16,801 bases of DNA from an uncultured Clostridia bacterium (lineage in GTDB: Bacteria > Bacillota > Clostridia > Oscillospirales > Acutalibacteraceae), in NCBI GenBank assembly GCA_947165115.1, contig CAMUZD010000010.1:1-16801 (forward strand), in the 5' to 3' direction. Below, one piece after another: positions 5,899 through 13,949 of the stretch (position 1 is its first letter; every line of letters starts with the position of its first letter). The position numbers and the translations under genes are program-made. The notes below the pieces were generated by a model. The model ran no database searches. It was not told the DNA's origin and saw nothing but the letters and a program-made list of their open reading frames with translations.

Positions 5899-8541
5899 AT
5901 GGTCTTTATTTCATATACACATAAAGATGAAGATATCTGTAACAGGGTTGTTAGCCTGCTTAAGGAATACGATATAGATTTTTGGGTGGACAAAAATGGA
6001 ATACCTCCATCAGCAGAAAACTTTAATGAAGAGATTCAAAAGGCCATAGTATCATCTGCAGATTTTATTTGTATTTGGACAGATAAGATTAAAGAATCAA
6101 ATTATTGTAAAAGAGAATTGAATCTTGCATTTGAATTGAAAGAAAGAAATCCTACAAACAGAAATATTTATTTTCTTCAAATGGGTGATTCTTTGGATCA
6201 TTTAACCGACATGCCTGCCGGTTGTGGAATACAGATGGTTGGTACAAATGTGTTGTTTTCATACAACGAATCACTTTTGCGCAATTCCATCATCAGCATC
6301 TCAGAAAACATTAACAAGACGCTCATCCAAGGGGTTTCTTTTGAAGATTTTACAAACGCTATTAAAAATAAAATAGATAGCATTAATTGTGAATATAATC
6401 AAGCCGTCTCTACTCTACACACTAAAATAAAGGTGGATGAGTATTCGTTCCATGATATTGAAAAAGAATTATTAAATAAAAATAATGTACTTATATATGG
6501 TGAAAGAGGAATTGGTAAAACTACAATCCTAAAAAGAATCTTTTATTCTTTAGTATCATCATTGAAAGATGATTTGGAAAATGGGTGCGAATCATTTTTC
6601 GTTCCATTGTTTATTGATTTGGAATCATTGTGGTCTTGGAAAAGTGTCGTTTATAACAATGCTCTATTTGAATTATGTAAAAAACTGAATATTCCCTATT
6701 GCATAAACCAGTCTGTAAAATATATTGTTATTTTAGATGGTGAAATGAAAACATCAAAAGGCGCTTTACCTCCTGCAGTGGATAGCTTGATTAATCCTAA
6801 TAGTGGTACGTTTTCCACTTTAATCTCTCAAACCAAGCAACCTTTTCTTGATGGGTTTATTTGTTTTGAAGTTAATAGGCTTTCATTTCCCGATGTCATA
6901 CAATACATAAATCAATGTCTAGGATCTAGAACAGCAGATTTTTTAGACAATCTTTTCAGACGAACCTTTGCAGGAAGTGCGGTGGATTATTCTACAGAAA
7001 ATGGATTCTTTCAAGTTGTACGTGAAATATTTCGCGATTTCAGAGGCGAGGCAGAAAAGCACACATCTTTAACCAGTAAATCTGTCATTGACAGGCTGGC
7101 TTCAGATAGTTTTTACAGCACTAATCTTGCCAATTCCACACAAACAGGAAGATTACCTAAGAGCTTAACTAATGAAAACGAGATAGAAATATGGCGAAAA
7201 CTAATCAGGGAAAATGAAGTTTTCTGCGCAATTCGAAATCCTTATTATCTTAATTGGCTTATTAGTTTATATAAAGATGATAGAGATTATATTTTCCCAT
7301 ATCGTTTGAATACAATTAATGTTCAAATTTGTTTAGCTTTATTAGAACAATTAGATAATAGAGAAAACTCTTTAAAGCTTGTTGTTGATACTTTTTTGGT
7401 TCCACTTGCAAAACTAATTGATTCTCAGAACGGCAAGAATTCCCCAATTCAAATTTCTTACTTCGTTCAGCAATTAAATAATACTGACTTTAACAGAATA
7501 AAAGACTCATTAATGAATAGTCAATTAATTAACGTAGCTAACAACGAAATAGTATTTAAAAGAGACAATTATTTTGAGTATTTTTTAAAATATGCAGCTT
7601 CGAATAGTATGGAAGATGAACTGCGTATCTGTTCATACAGCGAGTTAACTAATTGCTTCATTTCATACATTGAAAACGACGATCCATTTGAGATTTTCGA
7701 AAAGGACTCGATAGAAATTGCTGTTGATATTATCAACGAAGAAAGAGATTCAATAAGCTTCACCGAAAGTGAAAAGAACCGTTTTTTTGAAATCGCATCA
7801 AAAAAGCTGGATTCTACTAAAGACTTTAAGAAAAAAGCTTCTATATTAAACGGAGTGGCAAAATTATTTGATGATTTGTCATTATCGTCCGGATATGACT
7901 ACTTAGACATAAAAGAATCAAATTATTGGTTAAACATTAATGGAAAAACATGGATATCAAGGTTTCCTATAACTTTCTATCATTTCGACCTGTTTTCTAA
8001 AAAAGATTACAGTAACCCTATTTTTTGGGTTAGCGGACTAGATACAATAATACTGAACAATGGAAAATACCGAAAAAAGCCGTTGGAAGTTGATGACACC
8101 GGATATCCACTATTTCATATTTCGAATCACCCTGTTGTTGGTATCACTTGGTATGAAGCTAATGCTTTTTGCAAATGGTTAGAAAAGAAACTAAATAGTA
8201 AATACAATGTTCGACTTCCAGCAATTGACGAAATTAAGCCCTTCCTTGATATTGATAAATACAACAGCTTTAATTCGCCGTCAGGCGTTATGTTTCAATC
8301 TACTACTCCGATAACCACGTTTGATACTAATGAAAATGATTTAGTAGATATTATCGGAAACGTATGGGAGTGGTCAAGTGATATAAGCGAATTCTATGGT
8401 GACACTCTTGCAACTTGCTATGGCGGTTGCTGGTATAGTAAAGTTGAAAGAGATCATTTGCTTACAACATATCCAGCTAAACTTTCCAGCAATAACGTCG
8501 GGTTTAGAGTTGTTTTGGAAAAAAGTTCACAAAACGATTAG
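5899..8541 (+). CDS. TIR domain - STAND-type NTPase - FGE-sulfatase (SUMF1-like) fold protein
   Basis: An 880-residue three-part protein. Residues 1 to about 125 are a TIR domain: it opens FISYTHKD, has DFWVDKNGI, and then SNYCKREL, where E73 sits at the position of the catalytic NADase glutamate of bacterial TIRs. Residues about 195-300 are a P-loop NTPase: Walker A GERGIGKTT (201-209) and a Walker B-like strand IVILDGE (276-282). A long helical region without recognised repeats follows. From about 667 to the end is an FGE/SUMF1 fold: VGITWYEANAFCKWLE, RLPAIDE, IIGNVWEWSSD, YGGCWYS and a terminal GFRVV. I see no sulfatase-activating cysteine pair, so this domain is probably a ligand-binding sensor. 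It has no membrane segment. GAGGTGAG at 5886-5893 sets the start. TIR-STAND proteins are known in antiphage defence and programmed cell death. That role here is inferred. Confidence 0.88.
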   Translation: MVFISYTHKDEDICNRVVSLLKEYDIDFWVDKNGIPPSAENFNEEIQKAIVSSADFICIWTDKIKESNYCKRELNLAFELKERNPTNRNIYFLQMGDSLDHLTDMPAGCGIQMVGTNVLFSYNESLLRNSIISISENINKTLIQGVSFEDFTNAIKNKIDSINCEYNQAVSTLHTKIKVDEYSFHDIEKELLNKNNVLIYGERGIGKTTILKRIFYSLVSSLKDDLENGCESFFVPLFIDLESLWSWKSVVYNNALFELCKKLNIPYCINQSVKYIVILDGEMKTSKGALPPAVDSLINPNSGTFSTLISQTKQPFLDGFICFEVNRLSFPDVIQYINQCLGSRTADFLDNLFRRTFAGSAVDYSTENGFFQVVREIFRDFRGEAEKHTSLTSKSVIDRLASDSFYSTNLANSTQTGRLPKSLTNENEIEIWRKLIRENEVFCAIRNPYYLNWLISLYKDDRDYIFPYRLNTINVQICLALLEQLDNRENSLKLVVDTFLVPLAKLIDSQNGKNSPIQISYFVQQLNNTDFNRIKDSLMNSQLINVANNEIVFKRDNYFEYFLKYAASNSMEDELRICSYSELTNCFISYIENDDPFEIFEKDSIEIAVDIINEERDSISFTESEKNRFFEIASKKLDSTKDFKKKASILNGVAKLFDDLSLSSGYDYLDIKESNYWLNINGKTWISRFPITFYHFDLFSKKDYSNPIFWVSGLDTIILNNGKYRKKPLEVDDTGYPLFHISNHPVVGITWYEANAFCKWLEKKLNSKYNVRLPAIDEIKPFLDIDKYNSFNSPSGVMFQSTTPITTFDTNENDLVDIIGNVWEWSSDISEFYGDTLATCYGGCWYSKVERDHLLTTYPAKLSSNNVGFRVVLEKSSQND

Positions 8542-8567
8542 AAATAAATAATGAAAGGAATTTAATT

Positions 8568-9533
8568 ATGAAGCGTATTCTTTTTACAGGAGACACATTG
8601 AGTGACAATCAGAGAGCAGAATTTTTTGAAAAAGGGTTTGAGTTTATTCCGGCTTCTTATGATTTAAGTGAAGACGAAGTTGCCAATTTATTGACTGATT
8701 GTGATGGTTACATTTTAGGCGGTGATGAAATTGTTACCGAGACAATGCTTGAAAAAGCTGGATCTCGTTTAAAAGCCATTTCATTTTTTGGAGCAGGATA
8801 CGAAAAATATATAGACATTAATGCTACGGCAAAACGTGGAATAATGGTTTCAAACACACCTGGTGCAAACGCAAACTCTGTTGCTGAATTTACAGTCGCT
8901 TTAATTCTTGCGGCAACAAAGGATGTTGTTTCTAATGCTAACATGGTCAAAAACGGAAACTGGGATCGTCCAAAAACCTTTGATCTTTACGGAAAAACAG
9001 TTGGAATAATTGGGATGGGTAACATTGGCAAAATAGTTGCAAAAATTCTTTATTCTGGATTTGGAATGAATATTATATATTATTCAAGGCATTCAAAGCC
9101 ACAGATTGATAGTGATTATAACGCAAAAATGGTAAGTTTAGAAGAACTATTAAAGAATTCTGACATCATTACCATTCATTCCAGTCTTACAAATGAAACT
9201 AATAATCTGCTCGGCGAAAAAGAGTTCTCTTTAATGAAAGATGGTGTTATTTTAGTTGATGCTGCCAGAGTAGAGATTATTCAGGAACACGCATTGATTA
9301 AAGCATTAGAATCAGGTAAAGTTTTGCGATGCGCTTTTGATGGATTCTATTCTGAACCAATTGATGCATCTGTTATACAAAGTCATTCGCTTTTAAGTAT
9401 GGATGATAAAAAAATCATAGTAACTCCACATATGGCTTACTATACAAGTGACGCTATATCAAAAATGGAAAAAATGGCAATTGACAATATACTTGAAATG
9501 ATTGCTACCGGAACATGCGATCACCTAGTATAA
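8568..9533 (+). CDS. D-isomer-specific 2-hydroxyacid dehydrogenase
   Basis: NAD(P)-dependent enzyme of the phosphoglycerate/glycerate/D-lactate dehydrogenase family, interconverting 2-oxo acids and D-2-hydroxy acids. At 321 residues it has the usual length. NTPGANANSVAEFT (97-110) is the family substrate/cofactor stretch and the Rossmann motif GMGNIG is at 149-154. The catalytic Arg-Glu-His set is present as R234 (DAARVE), E263 (YSEP) and H288 (TPHMA). The usual ARG-G segment reads ARVEII, a small departure from typical members. It starts 26 bases after the TIR gene behind a GAAAGGAA binding site. With the leucine-dehydrogenase-like enzyme it gives the operon two enzymes acting on 2-oxo acids. 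The exact substrate is unknown. Confidence 0.87.
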   Translation: MKRILFTGDTLSDNQRAEFFEKGFEFIPASYDLSEDEVANLLTDCDGYILGGDEIVTETMLEKAGSRLKAISFFGAGYEKYIDINATAKRGIMVSNTPGANANSVAEFTVALILAATKDVVSNANMVKNGNWDRPKTFDLYGKTVGIIGMGNIGKIVAKILYSGFGMNIIYYSRHSKPQIDSDYNAKMVSLEELLKNSDIITIHSSLTNETNNLLGEKEFSLMKDGVILVDAARVEIIQEHALIKALESGKVLRCAFDGFYSEPIDASVIQSHSLLSMDDKKIIVTPHMAYYTSDAISKMEKMAIDNILEMIATGTCDHLV

Positions 9534-9549
9534 GAAAGGATATAACAAA

Positions 9550-10395
9550 ATGCTGCATGTCAATAACGAGTTCGGTCAATTGAAAAAAGTGCTTATGGCA
9601 TCAGTTGAAACATTTCATCTTCATGAGCCTATCAATTCGACTCAAGAATACTTTTACAAATATGATCCTCCATTAATAGAAAACCTCATACAAGAGCAGT
9701 CTGCTTTTGTTGACGTTTTGTCCAATTATCATATAGAAATAATATGGGCCGAAAAACGTTCAGACAGTACAAATCAATTTAATACAAGAGATGTTGCCTT
9801 TGTTATAGGGGATACGTTTATCGTTAGCCCGATGAGAAAGGCAGAGAGGCAAAACGAGCATCTAGGTCTCGAACGAATAATGAGTTCATTTGAAAAAAGC
9901 GATAAGGTCTTAAAACCATCTGTAGGATATATTGAAGGCGGAGACATTATTCTTGATGGCTCAAAACTATATGTTGGAATAAGCCAAAGAACTAATCTTG
10001 AAGGATTAAAATGGTTAAAAGACAATTTTTCTTCAAAATATGATATCATTTCACTTCATCTCACACCAGAGTATCTTCATCTTGATTGCGTTTTTAATCT
10101 CCTCTCAAAGGATGTCGCTCTCATTCAAAAAGACGGATTAACCGCCGCATCATACAAAAAGCTTTCGGGTATTTATGATATAATCCATGCAGAACTGTCA
10201 GAGCAATCGGCTCTTCCAACTAATGTTTTTTCTATCAATTCCAAAACAGTTGTAGCTGACAAAAGAAATGTTATCACAAATGATAGAATTAGAGCAGCTG
10301 GAAAAGACGTCATTGAATTAGAATACAAAGAATTATCAAAAATTGGCGGATCTTTTCGCTGTTGCACTTGTCCGTTGGAAAGAGATGATATATGA
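9550..10395 (+). CDS. Amidinotransferase / dimethylargininase (DDAH)-family enzyme
   Basis: A member of the pentein guanidino-modifying superfamily (arginine deiminase, DDAH, glycine/inosamine amidinotransferases). These enzymes attack a guanidinium carbon through a cysteine thioether intermediate, giving either hydrolysis or amidino transfer. The 281 residues show TRD (D81), EGGD (129-132), GISQRT with R147, and H177 in LHLD. The C-terminal cysteine is C271 in GGSFRCCTCPLE. C272 and C274 flank it, which is unusual. All expected catalytic positions are therefore present. Length and motifs are nearer DDAH or citrulline-forming hydrolases than the larger glycine amidinotransferases. Its stop overlaps the next start (ATGA), so translation is coupled. 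Arginine or a guanidino product of the pathway is the likely substrate. Confidence 0.85.
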   Translation: MLHVNNEFGQLKKVLMASVETFHLHEPINSTQEYFYKYDPPLIENLIQEQSAFVDVLSNYHIEIIWAEKRSDSTNQFNTRDVAFVIGDTFIVSPMRKAERQNEHLGLERIMSSFEKSDKVLKPSVGYIEGGDIILDGSKLYVGISQRTNLEGLKWLKDNFSSKYDIISLHLTPEYLHLDCVFNLLSKDVALIQKDGLTAASYKKLSGIYDIIHAELSEQSALPTNVFSINSKTVVADKRNVITNDRIRAAGKDVIELEYKELSKIGGSFRCCTCPLERDDI

Positions 10396-10961
10396 TGGAT
10401 AATGAGTTGTTAACATTCTTAAAAGATACAAATACCATAACTATTGGTGAATTTATCGGGAAATCCGGAAACGCTTATAATATTGAAACCGATTTAAGAA
10501 AATCCATGCTATCTTATGAAAACGCTCTATTTTTGGGCAAAAAGCTATACGAAGAAATAAAAAATATACTTGGCTTTTTTTATCCTGTTATTGGAGTGCC
10601 AGAAACAGGATCATTATTAGCAACCTTTGTCAACTTTGCATATTATAACAATACTAATGTTGACTTTTTTGTTAATATGCTTAGATCTATACCAAAAACA
10701 TATCAGTCTTCATCAAATAGCATATATACTGTTTTGCCACTTAATAATACTCAAGAGTACATTCTGATTGAAGATGATGTTGTAACTGGTAATACGATGC
10801 TTAGCTTTTTAGAACAGGCTTTAAAAACTGGAGTGAGAATAACGGCAGTTATCAGTGTTTTTGGCAGAAAAAGTGCTAAAGCCATTGTTGATTATTGTAA
10901 CCAAAGAAGATTACCATATTATGAACTGATCAATGTTGATGAGTTAACTACGGAGGATTAA
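10392..10961 (+). CDS. Type I phosphoribosyltransferase (orotate PRTase-like)
   Basis: Type I phosphoribosyltransferases join or remove a base or amine at C1 of PRPP. The 189-residue protein has the PRPP-binding loop as ILIEDDVVTGNT (124-135). Upstream is VIGVPETGSLLA (67-78), matching the PPi loop region of orotate PRTases, and LRSIPKTY (97-104) aligns with their RKEPK-type flexible loop. The flexible loop has lost some of the usual charged residues, so the nucleophile may differ from orotate. It overlaps the amidinotransferase by four bases and is three bases from the radical SAM gene. A lone PRTase in a modification operon may make a ribosylated product or recycle one. This is not the organism's pyrE as far as context shows. 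Confidence 0.8.
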   Translation: MMDNELLTFLKDTNTITIGEFIGKSGNAYNIETDLRKSMLSYENALFLGKKLYEEIKNILGFFYPVIGVPETGSLLATFVNFAYYNNTNVDFFVNMLRSIPKTYQSSSNSIYTVLPLNNTQEYILIEDDVVTGNTMLSFLEQALKTGVRITAVISVFGRKSAKAIVDYCNQRRLPYYELINVDELTTED

Positions 10962-10964
10962 AAA

Positions 10965-12065
10965 ATGGGACATTGGAGAAAACAAATGATTTCCATACTT
11001 ATTACAAACAAATGCAACATGTCATGTAAGTATTGTTATTTAGGTGATAAAACCGTTTGTGATGATCAACCGAAAAGAGTAATTGACATTAATTTTGCAA
11101 AAAGAGCAATTAAAGATTATTTTGGTGAACAAGCAAGACCTGCCGTTCGCTTTTTTGCTGATGGTGAACCTACACTTGAAATGGATATTATAAAGGAACT
11201 ATACAGGTATTCTGAAAACTTAACAAACAATGTTTCTTATTTCGAACTGCAGAGCAATGGTCTTTTTTCCAAGAGCGATGCAGAGTGGATACGTGATCAC
11301 ATGGATATAGTTTTTATTTCTTGTGATGGTATGCCAAGTATTCACGACTATCAAAGAACCTCTAGGAATGGCACACCTACTTCACTTATACTAGAAGATA
11401 ATCTTCGAATTATGGTACAAAGCAATAATTGCCAAGTTGGTATAAGATCTACCATAACAAAATATAATGTTTACAAGCAGAAGGAAATGATTGATTATTT
11501 TTATAACTTAGGTGTAAAAATATTATTTAGTGATAAGGTATTTGCTCCTATAGGAGGTTCTGCCGAAGAATTCAATGTTGACTATAAGACATTTGTTGAT
11601 GAATTTGTTGAAGCTAGACAATATGCTATAGATAAATATAAAGGTGAGTTCTTTTACGGCTCAATGTATTCTGCTAATTTTGATGAAGAAGTTATATATG
11701 CCTGTCGTTCTTGTCTGCCAACGCCCCATGTTACACCAGATGGTTACATATCTTGTTGTGATATGTGCGTAACAGCAGAAGATACATCAATGAAAGAGCT
11801 TATTTATGGTGTGTATGATAAGAACCTTGACACTATTTTTTATGATGAAAAAGCTATTGAACATATACGTTCTCGAAAAGCAGCTAATATTCCCGAATGT
11901 CGAAACTGCGAAGTTAGGAACTACTGTGCAGGCGCTTGTCTCGGTGAAGCACTTAATGAAACAGGGAATTTCTATGGGGTAAAAAAAGAATCCTGCGATG
12001 CTATTAAATATTTGTGGAAAAAACTAGGAAGCAAGCCAATCAAGAATCAGTTTCTACATCCGTAA
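10965..12065 (+). CDS. Radical SAM/SPASM domain protein
   Basis: The N-terminal CxxxCxxC is C17, C21 and C24 (CNMSCKYC), the SAM-binding [4Fe-4S] site, followed by the FADGEPTL strand typical of the family (GEPT at 67-70). The C-terminal half is a SPASM region with many cysteines: C247, C250, C264, C265, C268, then C312, C315, C321, C325 and C344. These are enough for two auxiliary clusters. SPASM proteins usually modify peptides (sactionine or other crosslinks, anaerobic sulfatase maturation), though some act on small molecules. At 366 residues it has the usual size. CGGAGGA at 10951-10957 fixes the ATG at 10965. No short precursor-peptide gene was found next to it. Anaerobic life is implied by this oxygen-sensitive enzyme. 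Confidence 0.88.
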   Translation: MGHWRKQMISILITNKCNMSCKYCYLGDKTVCDDQPKRVIDINFAKRAIKDYFGEQARPAVRFFADGEPTLEMDIIKELYRYSENLTNNVSYFELQSNGLFSKSDAEWIRDHMDIVFISCDGMPSIHDYQRTSRNGTPTSLILEDNLRIMVQSNNCQVGIRSTITKYNVYKQKEMIDYFYNLGVKILFSDKVFAPIGGSAEEFNVDYKTFVDEFVEARQYAIDKYKGEFFYGSMYSANFDEEVIYACRSCLPTPHVTPDGYISCCDMCVTAEDTSMKELIYGVYDKNLDTIFYDEKAIEHIRSRKAANIPECRNCEVRNYCAGACLGEALNETGNFYGVKKESCDAIKYLWKKLGSKPIKNQFLHP

Positions 12066-12078
12066 CAGAGGATTTATT

Positions 12079-13170
12079 ATGATATATCTAGATTATGCCG
12101 GGCTAGGCACACCAAGGAAAGACGCTCTTCAACAAGAATATGAGTATAAACTAGCATTGTCCGCAGACCCTTCTTTGGAATTTAAATATGTTGACATTAT
12201 TGAAAGGAATAAAAAACATATTAGTAAAAAATTCTTTCATACAGATAACTATATGGTTTCCTATGTCAGGAATACTACAGAAGCAATCACAATTGCAACA
12301 AATGTAGTTCCTCTAGAGAGCGGGGAAGAAGTTGTGATGAGTTCTCTAGAACACAGGTCAGCCGATAATTCATGGGAGTATATCTGCAAAAAACGTAATG
12401 CAAAACTTATCAAAGTTAGTATTTCCCCCAAAGATTCGGCTGATACAATTGTTAAAAAGTTTAAAAAAGTCATTTCAAATAAAACAAAAGTTATTTTTTG
12501 CTCTCATATCGATCGAAATTTTGGTATACTATTCCCCATCAAAGAACTTTCAGCTTTAGCAAATAAGTATAATTCGTATATGATTGTTGATGGAGCTCAA
12601 GCCGTTGGATTGATTGATGTAAACCTTGATGAGTTAGACTGTCATGTATATATTTGTTCATTTCACAAATGGTGTAATATGCCCGTCGCAATAGGTGCTA
12701 TGCTCAGCAAAAAAAGTATTACACATCATCTTGGAAGATTATATGTTGGTGAACGTCGTCTTAACGAAGAAAAGGTTGAAGAAAAAGACTTTGGAACCGA
12801 TGAATTAGGTACTAGAAATGTCGCCCTTGAAATGTGCTTGCCTATGATAATTGATCAACTTCCACGAATAGAAACAGGCTTGTTTGATTATTTTATCCAA
12901 CGTTTAGAGTCAATTCCAAATGTTGTTGAAATTATTAGTTGGGTTCACAATAATGGTAGAGGTTTTATCGTTGTAGATATGCTTAACAATAATGATAATC
13001 TTCAAAGCATCTTATTTGATTATTATGGAATAATGATTGGACGAATAATAAAAGACGGTAAATACTATTTAAGATTTTCTTTTGATAATACCACACAAAA
13101 GAATGATATTCATATTTTAATAGAAGCTTTAAAAGATATTGCGAGAAACTATGCAACCGATGATATATAA
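12079..13170 (+). CDS. Class V aminotransferase-fold PLP enzyme (isopenicillin-N-epimerase/desulfurase-like)
   Basis: A PLP-dependent enzyme of fold type I, class V. The PLP lysine is K197 in SFHKW, the ring-binding aspartate and glutamine are D171 and Q174 in VDGAQAVG, and H92 in SSLEHRSADNSW stacks on the ring. The GTDELGTRN segment (about 240-248) is the phosphate/substrate loop of this class and is close to the GTRD form of isopenicillin N epimerases. The start MIYLDYAGLGTP is the standard opening. At 363 residues it is shorter than most cysteine desulfurases, and I could not identify the mobile catalytic cysteine, so epimerase, lyase or aminotransferase activity is more likely than sulfur transfer. 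It is the last gene of the operon, 13 bases after the radical SAM gene. Confidence 0.83.
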   Translation: MIYLDYAGLGTPRKDALQQEYEYKLALSADPSLEFKYVDIIERNKKHISKKFFHTDNYMVSYVRNTTEAITIATNVVPLESGEEVVMSSLEHRSADNSWEYICKKRNAKLIKVSISPKDSADTIVKKFKKVISNKTKVIFCSHIDRNFGILFPIKELSALANKYNSYMIVDGAQAVGLIDVNLDELDCHVYICSFHKWCNMPVAIGAMLSKKSITHHLGRLYVGERRLNEEKVEEKDFGTDELGTRNVALEMCLPMIIDQLPRIETGLFDYFIQRLESIPNVVEIISWVHNNGRGFIVVDMLNNNDNLQSILFDYYGIMIGRIIKDGKYYLRFSFDNTTQKNDIHILIEALKDIARNYATDDI

Positions 13171-13948
13171 TTGTTTATATGTAACCCCATTGTTAAGAGG
13201 ATACATTTGGGACTGAAAAAGTGATACACTTGATATGGCTGTTTAAAACGCTATTGAATCTTTTTGGATTCGCTCTTATAGAGATTAGAAAACTGATATC
13301 AGTATTTATTAACCATAACCACCAATAGACTGTAGTTTGTGCAGACCTAAAAGGGTTACATACTAGCTCACAAATTGAAAGCTGTCACGATGTTTGGTAG
13401 CACATTGCTCGTTTTAAGTAGTTTCTTTCGTGAGGCTGTTTGGTTTCTTTTGCTTACATATTGTTGCCACTTGTGAATAGGTCTACATATTCTTTGAGTG
13501 TAATTTGATCATTGCGATAATTATTTCGGTTTGTCCTTTATATACTCTTCTATCACTCGCCTTTCGTCCAAGTGTTTCTACGTTGCAACTCTACGCTAGG
13601 TTGACCTTGCCCATACCTGTATTTGAGATTTGCATATTTATCAATTATCATCAGATCACTTTTACCTTTAGATATCTCTTAAATTGTGCAACACTTAAAT
13701 ACAACGGTATCGCCAACAAGAGATTATAGGTCTTTATATGCTTCGGCTTCTATTATTTCCACTTTATTATGCTCCCACATTTTTTTAGTATCTCTCTGCC
13801 ATCTTTCTTAATCTATCCACTTATTACATTGGCATGTACTTTGGCTTCTACACTATGTGATACTAAATTTGTATGTTGAATGTGCTGTTGTTCCCTTTTT
13901 CTTGCCGAAGCAAAAAAGGAGCTATTCGTGAGAACATCTCCTTTATTG
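13171..13948. other. Non-coding, A+T-rich right end of the island
   Basis: About 780 bases with no intact gene. The plus-strand open frame at 13505-13729 does not look like protein and has no ribosome binding site. On the minus strand there are short protein-like stretches broken by stops, for example one reading ERWQRDTKKMWEH then EIIEAEAYKDL near 13730-13810, and one reading YANLKYRYGQGQP near 13600. These suggest a degraded gene or genes that I cannot name. No clear terminator for the operon was found directly after 13170; only a weak GAATC/GATTC hairpin is present near 13256-13271. Confidence 0.4.
13911..13944 (-). terminator. Intrinsic terminator, minus strand, at the right junction
   Basis: Read on the minus strand, AAAGGAG (13944-13938) pairs with CTCCTTT (13921-13915), with inner TTC/GAA pairing, and a T run follows. 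It ends about five bases from the start of the rimO-like copy. It would stop leftward transcription, but no minus-strand gene now lies to its right, so it is probably a remnant of whatever DNA was joined here. Confidence 0.45.
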
Positions 13949-13949
13949 C

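Larger units (their letters stand above)
3653..13948. mobile_element. Genomic island inserted between two rimO/T-box/cysE copies
   Basis: The island is bounded by the points where the two flanking direct copies stop matching. It is visibly A+T-rich, with many AAA, AAT, TTT and ATT codons, against GC-rich flanks using GGC, GCC and CTC. It holds one eight-gene operon plus non-coding ends. No integrase, transposase, relaxase, attachment-site repeat or terminal inverted repeat was recognised. This argues against a standard integrative element and fits integration by homologous recombination through the flanking host-like DNA. The boundaries are good to a few bases. The mechanism is inferred. Confidence 0.75.

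Noticed and set aside
5899..8541. Diversity-generating retroelement target, since FGE-type C-termini are often such targets
   Set aside because: No reverse transcriptase, accessory gene or template repeat is visible in the window; no near-repeat of the 3' end was noticed.
5899..13170. Ergothioneine-type pathway (EgtB has an FGE fold, EgtE is a class V PLP enzyme)
   Set aside because: No histidine methyltransferase is present, the FGE domain is fused to TIR-STAND and not to a DinB domain, and the other enzymes do not fit.
12079..13170. Cysteine desulfurase linked to the neighbouring cysteine genes
   Set aside because: No catalytic-cysteine loop could be identified, the GTRN segment is closer to epimerase-type members, and it belongs to the island, not to the cysE-cysS unit.
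13505..13729. 74-codon plus-strand open frame
   Set aside because: No binding site, hydrophobic low-complexity composition without family features, and it sits in decayed sequence.
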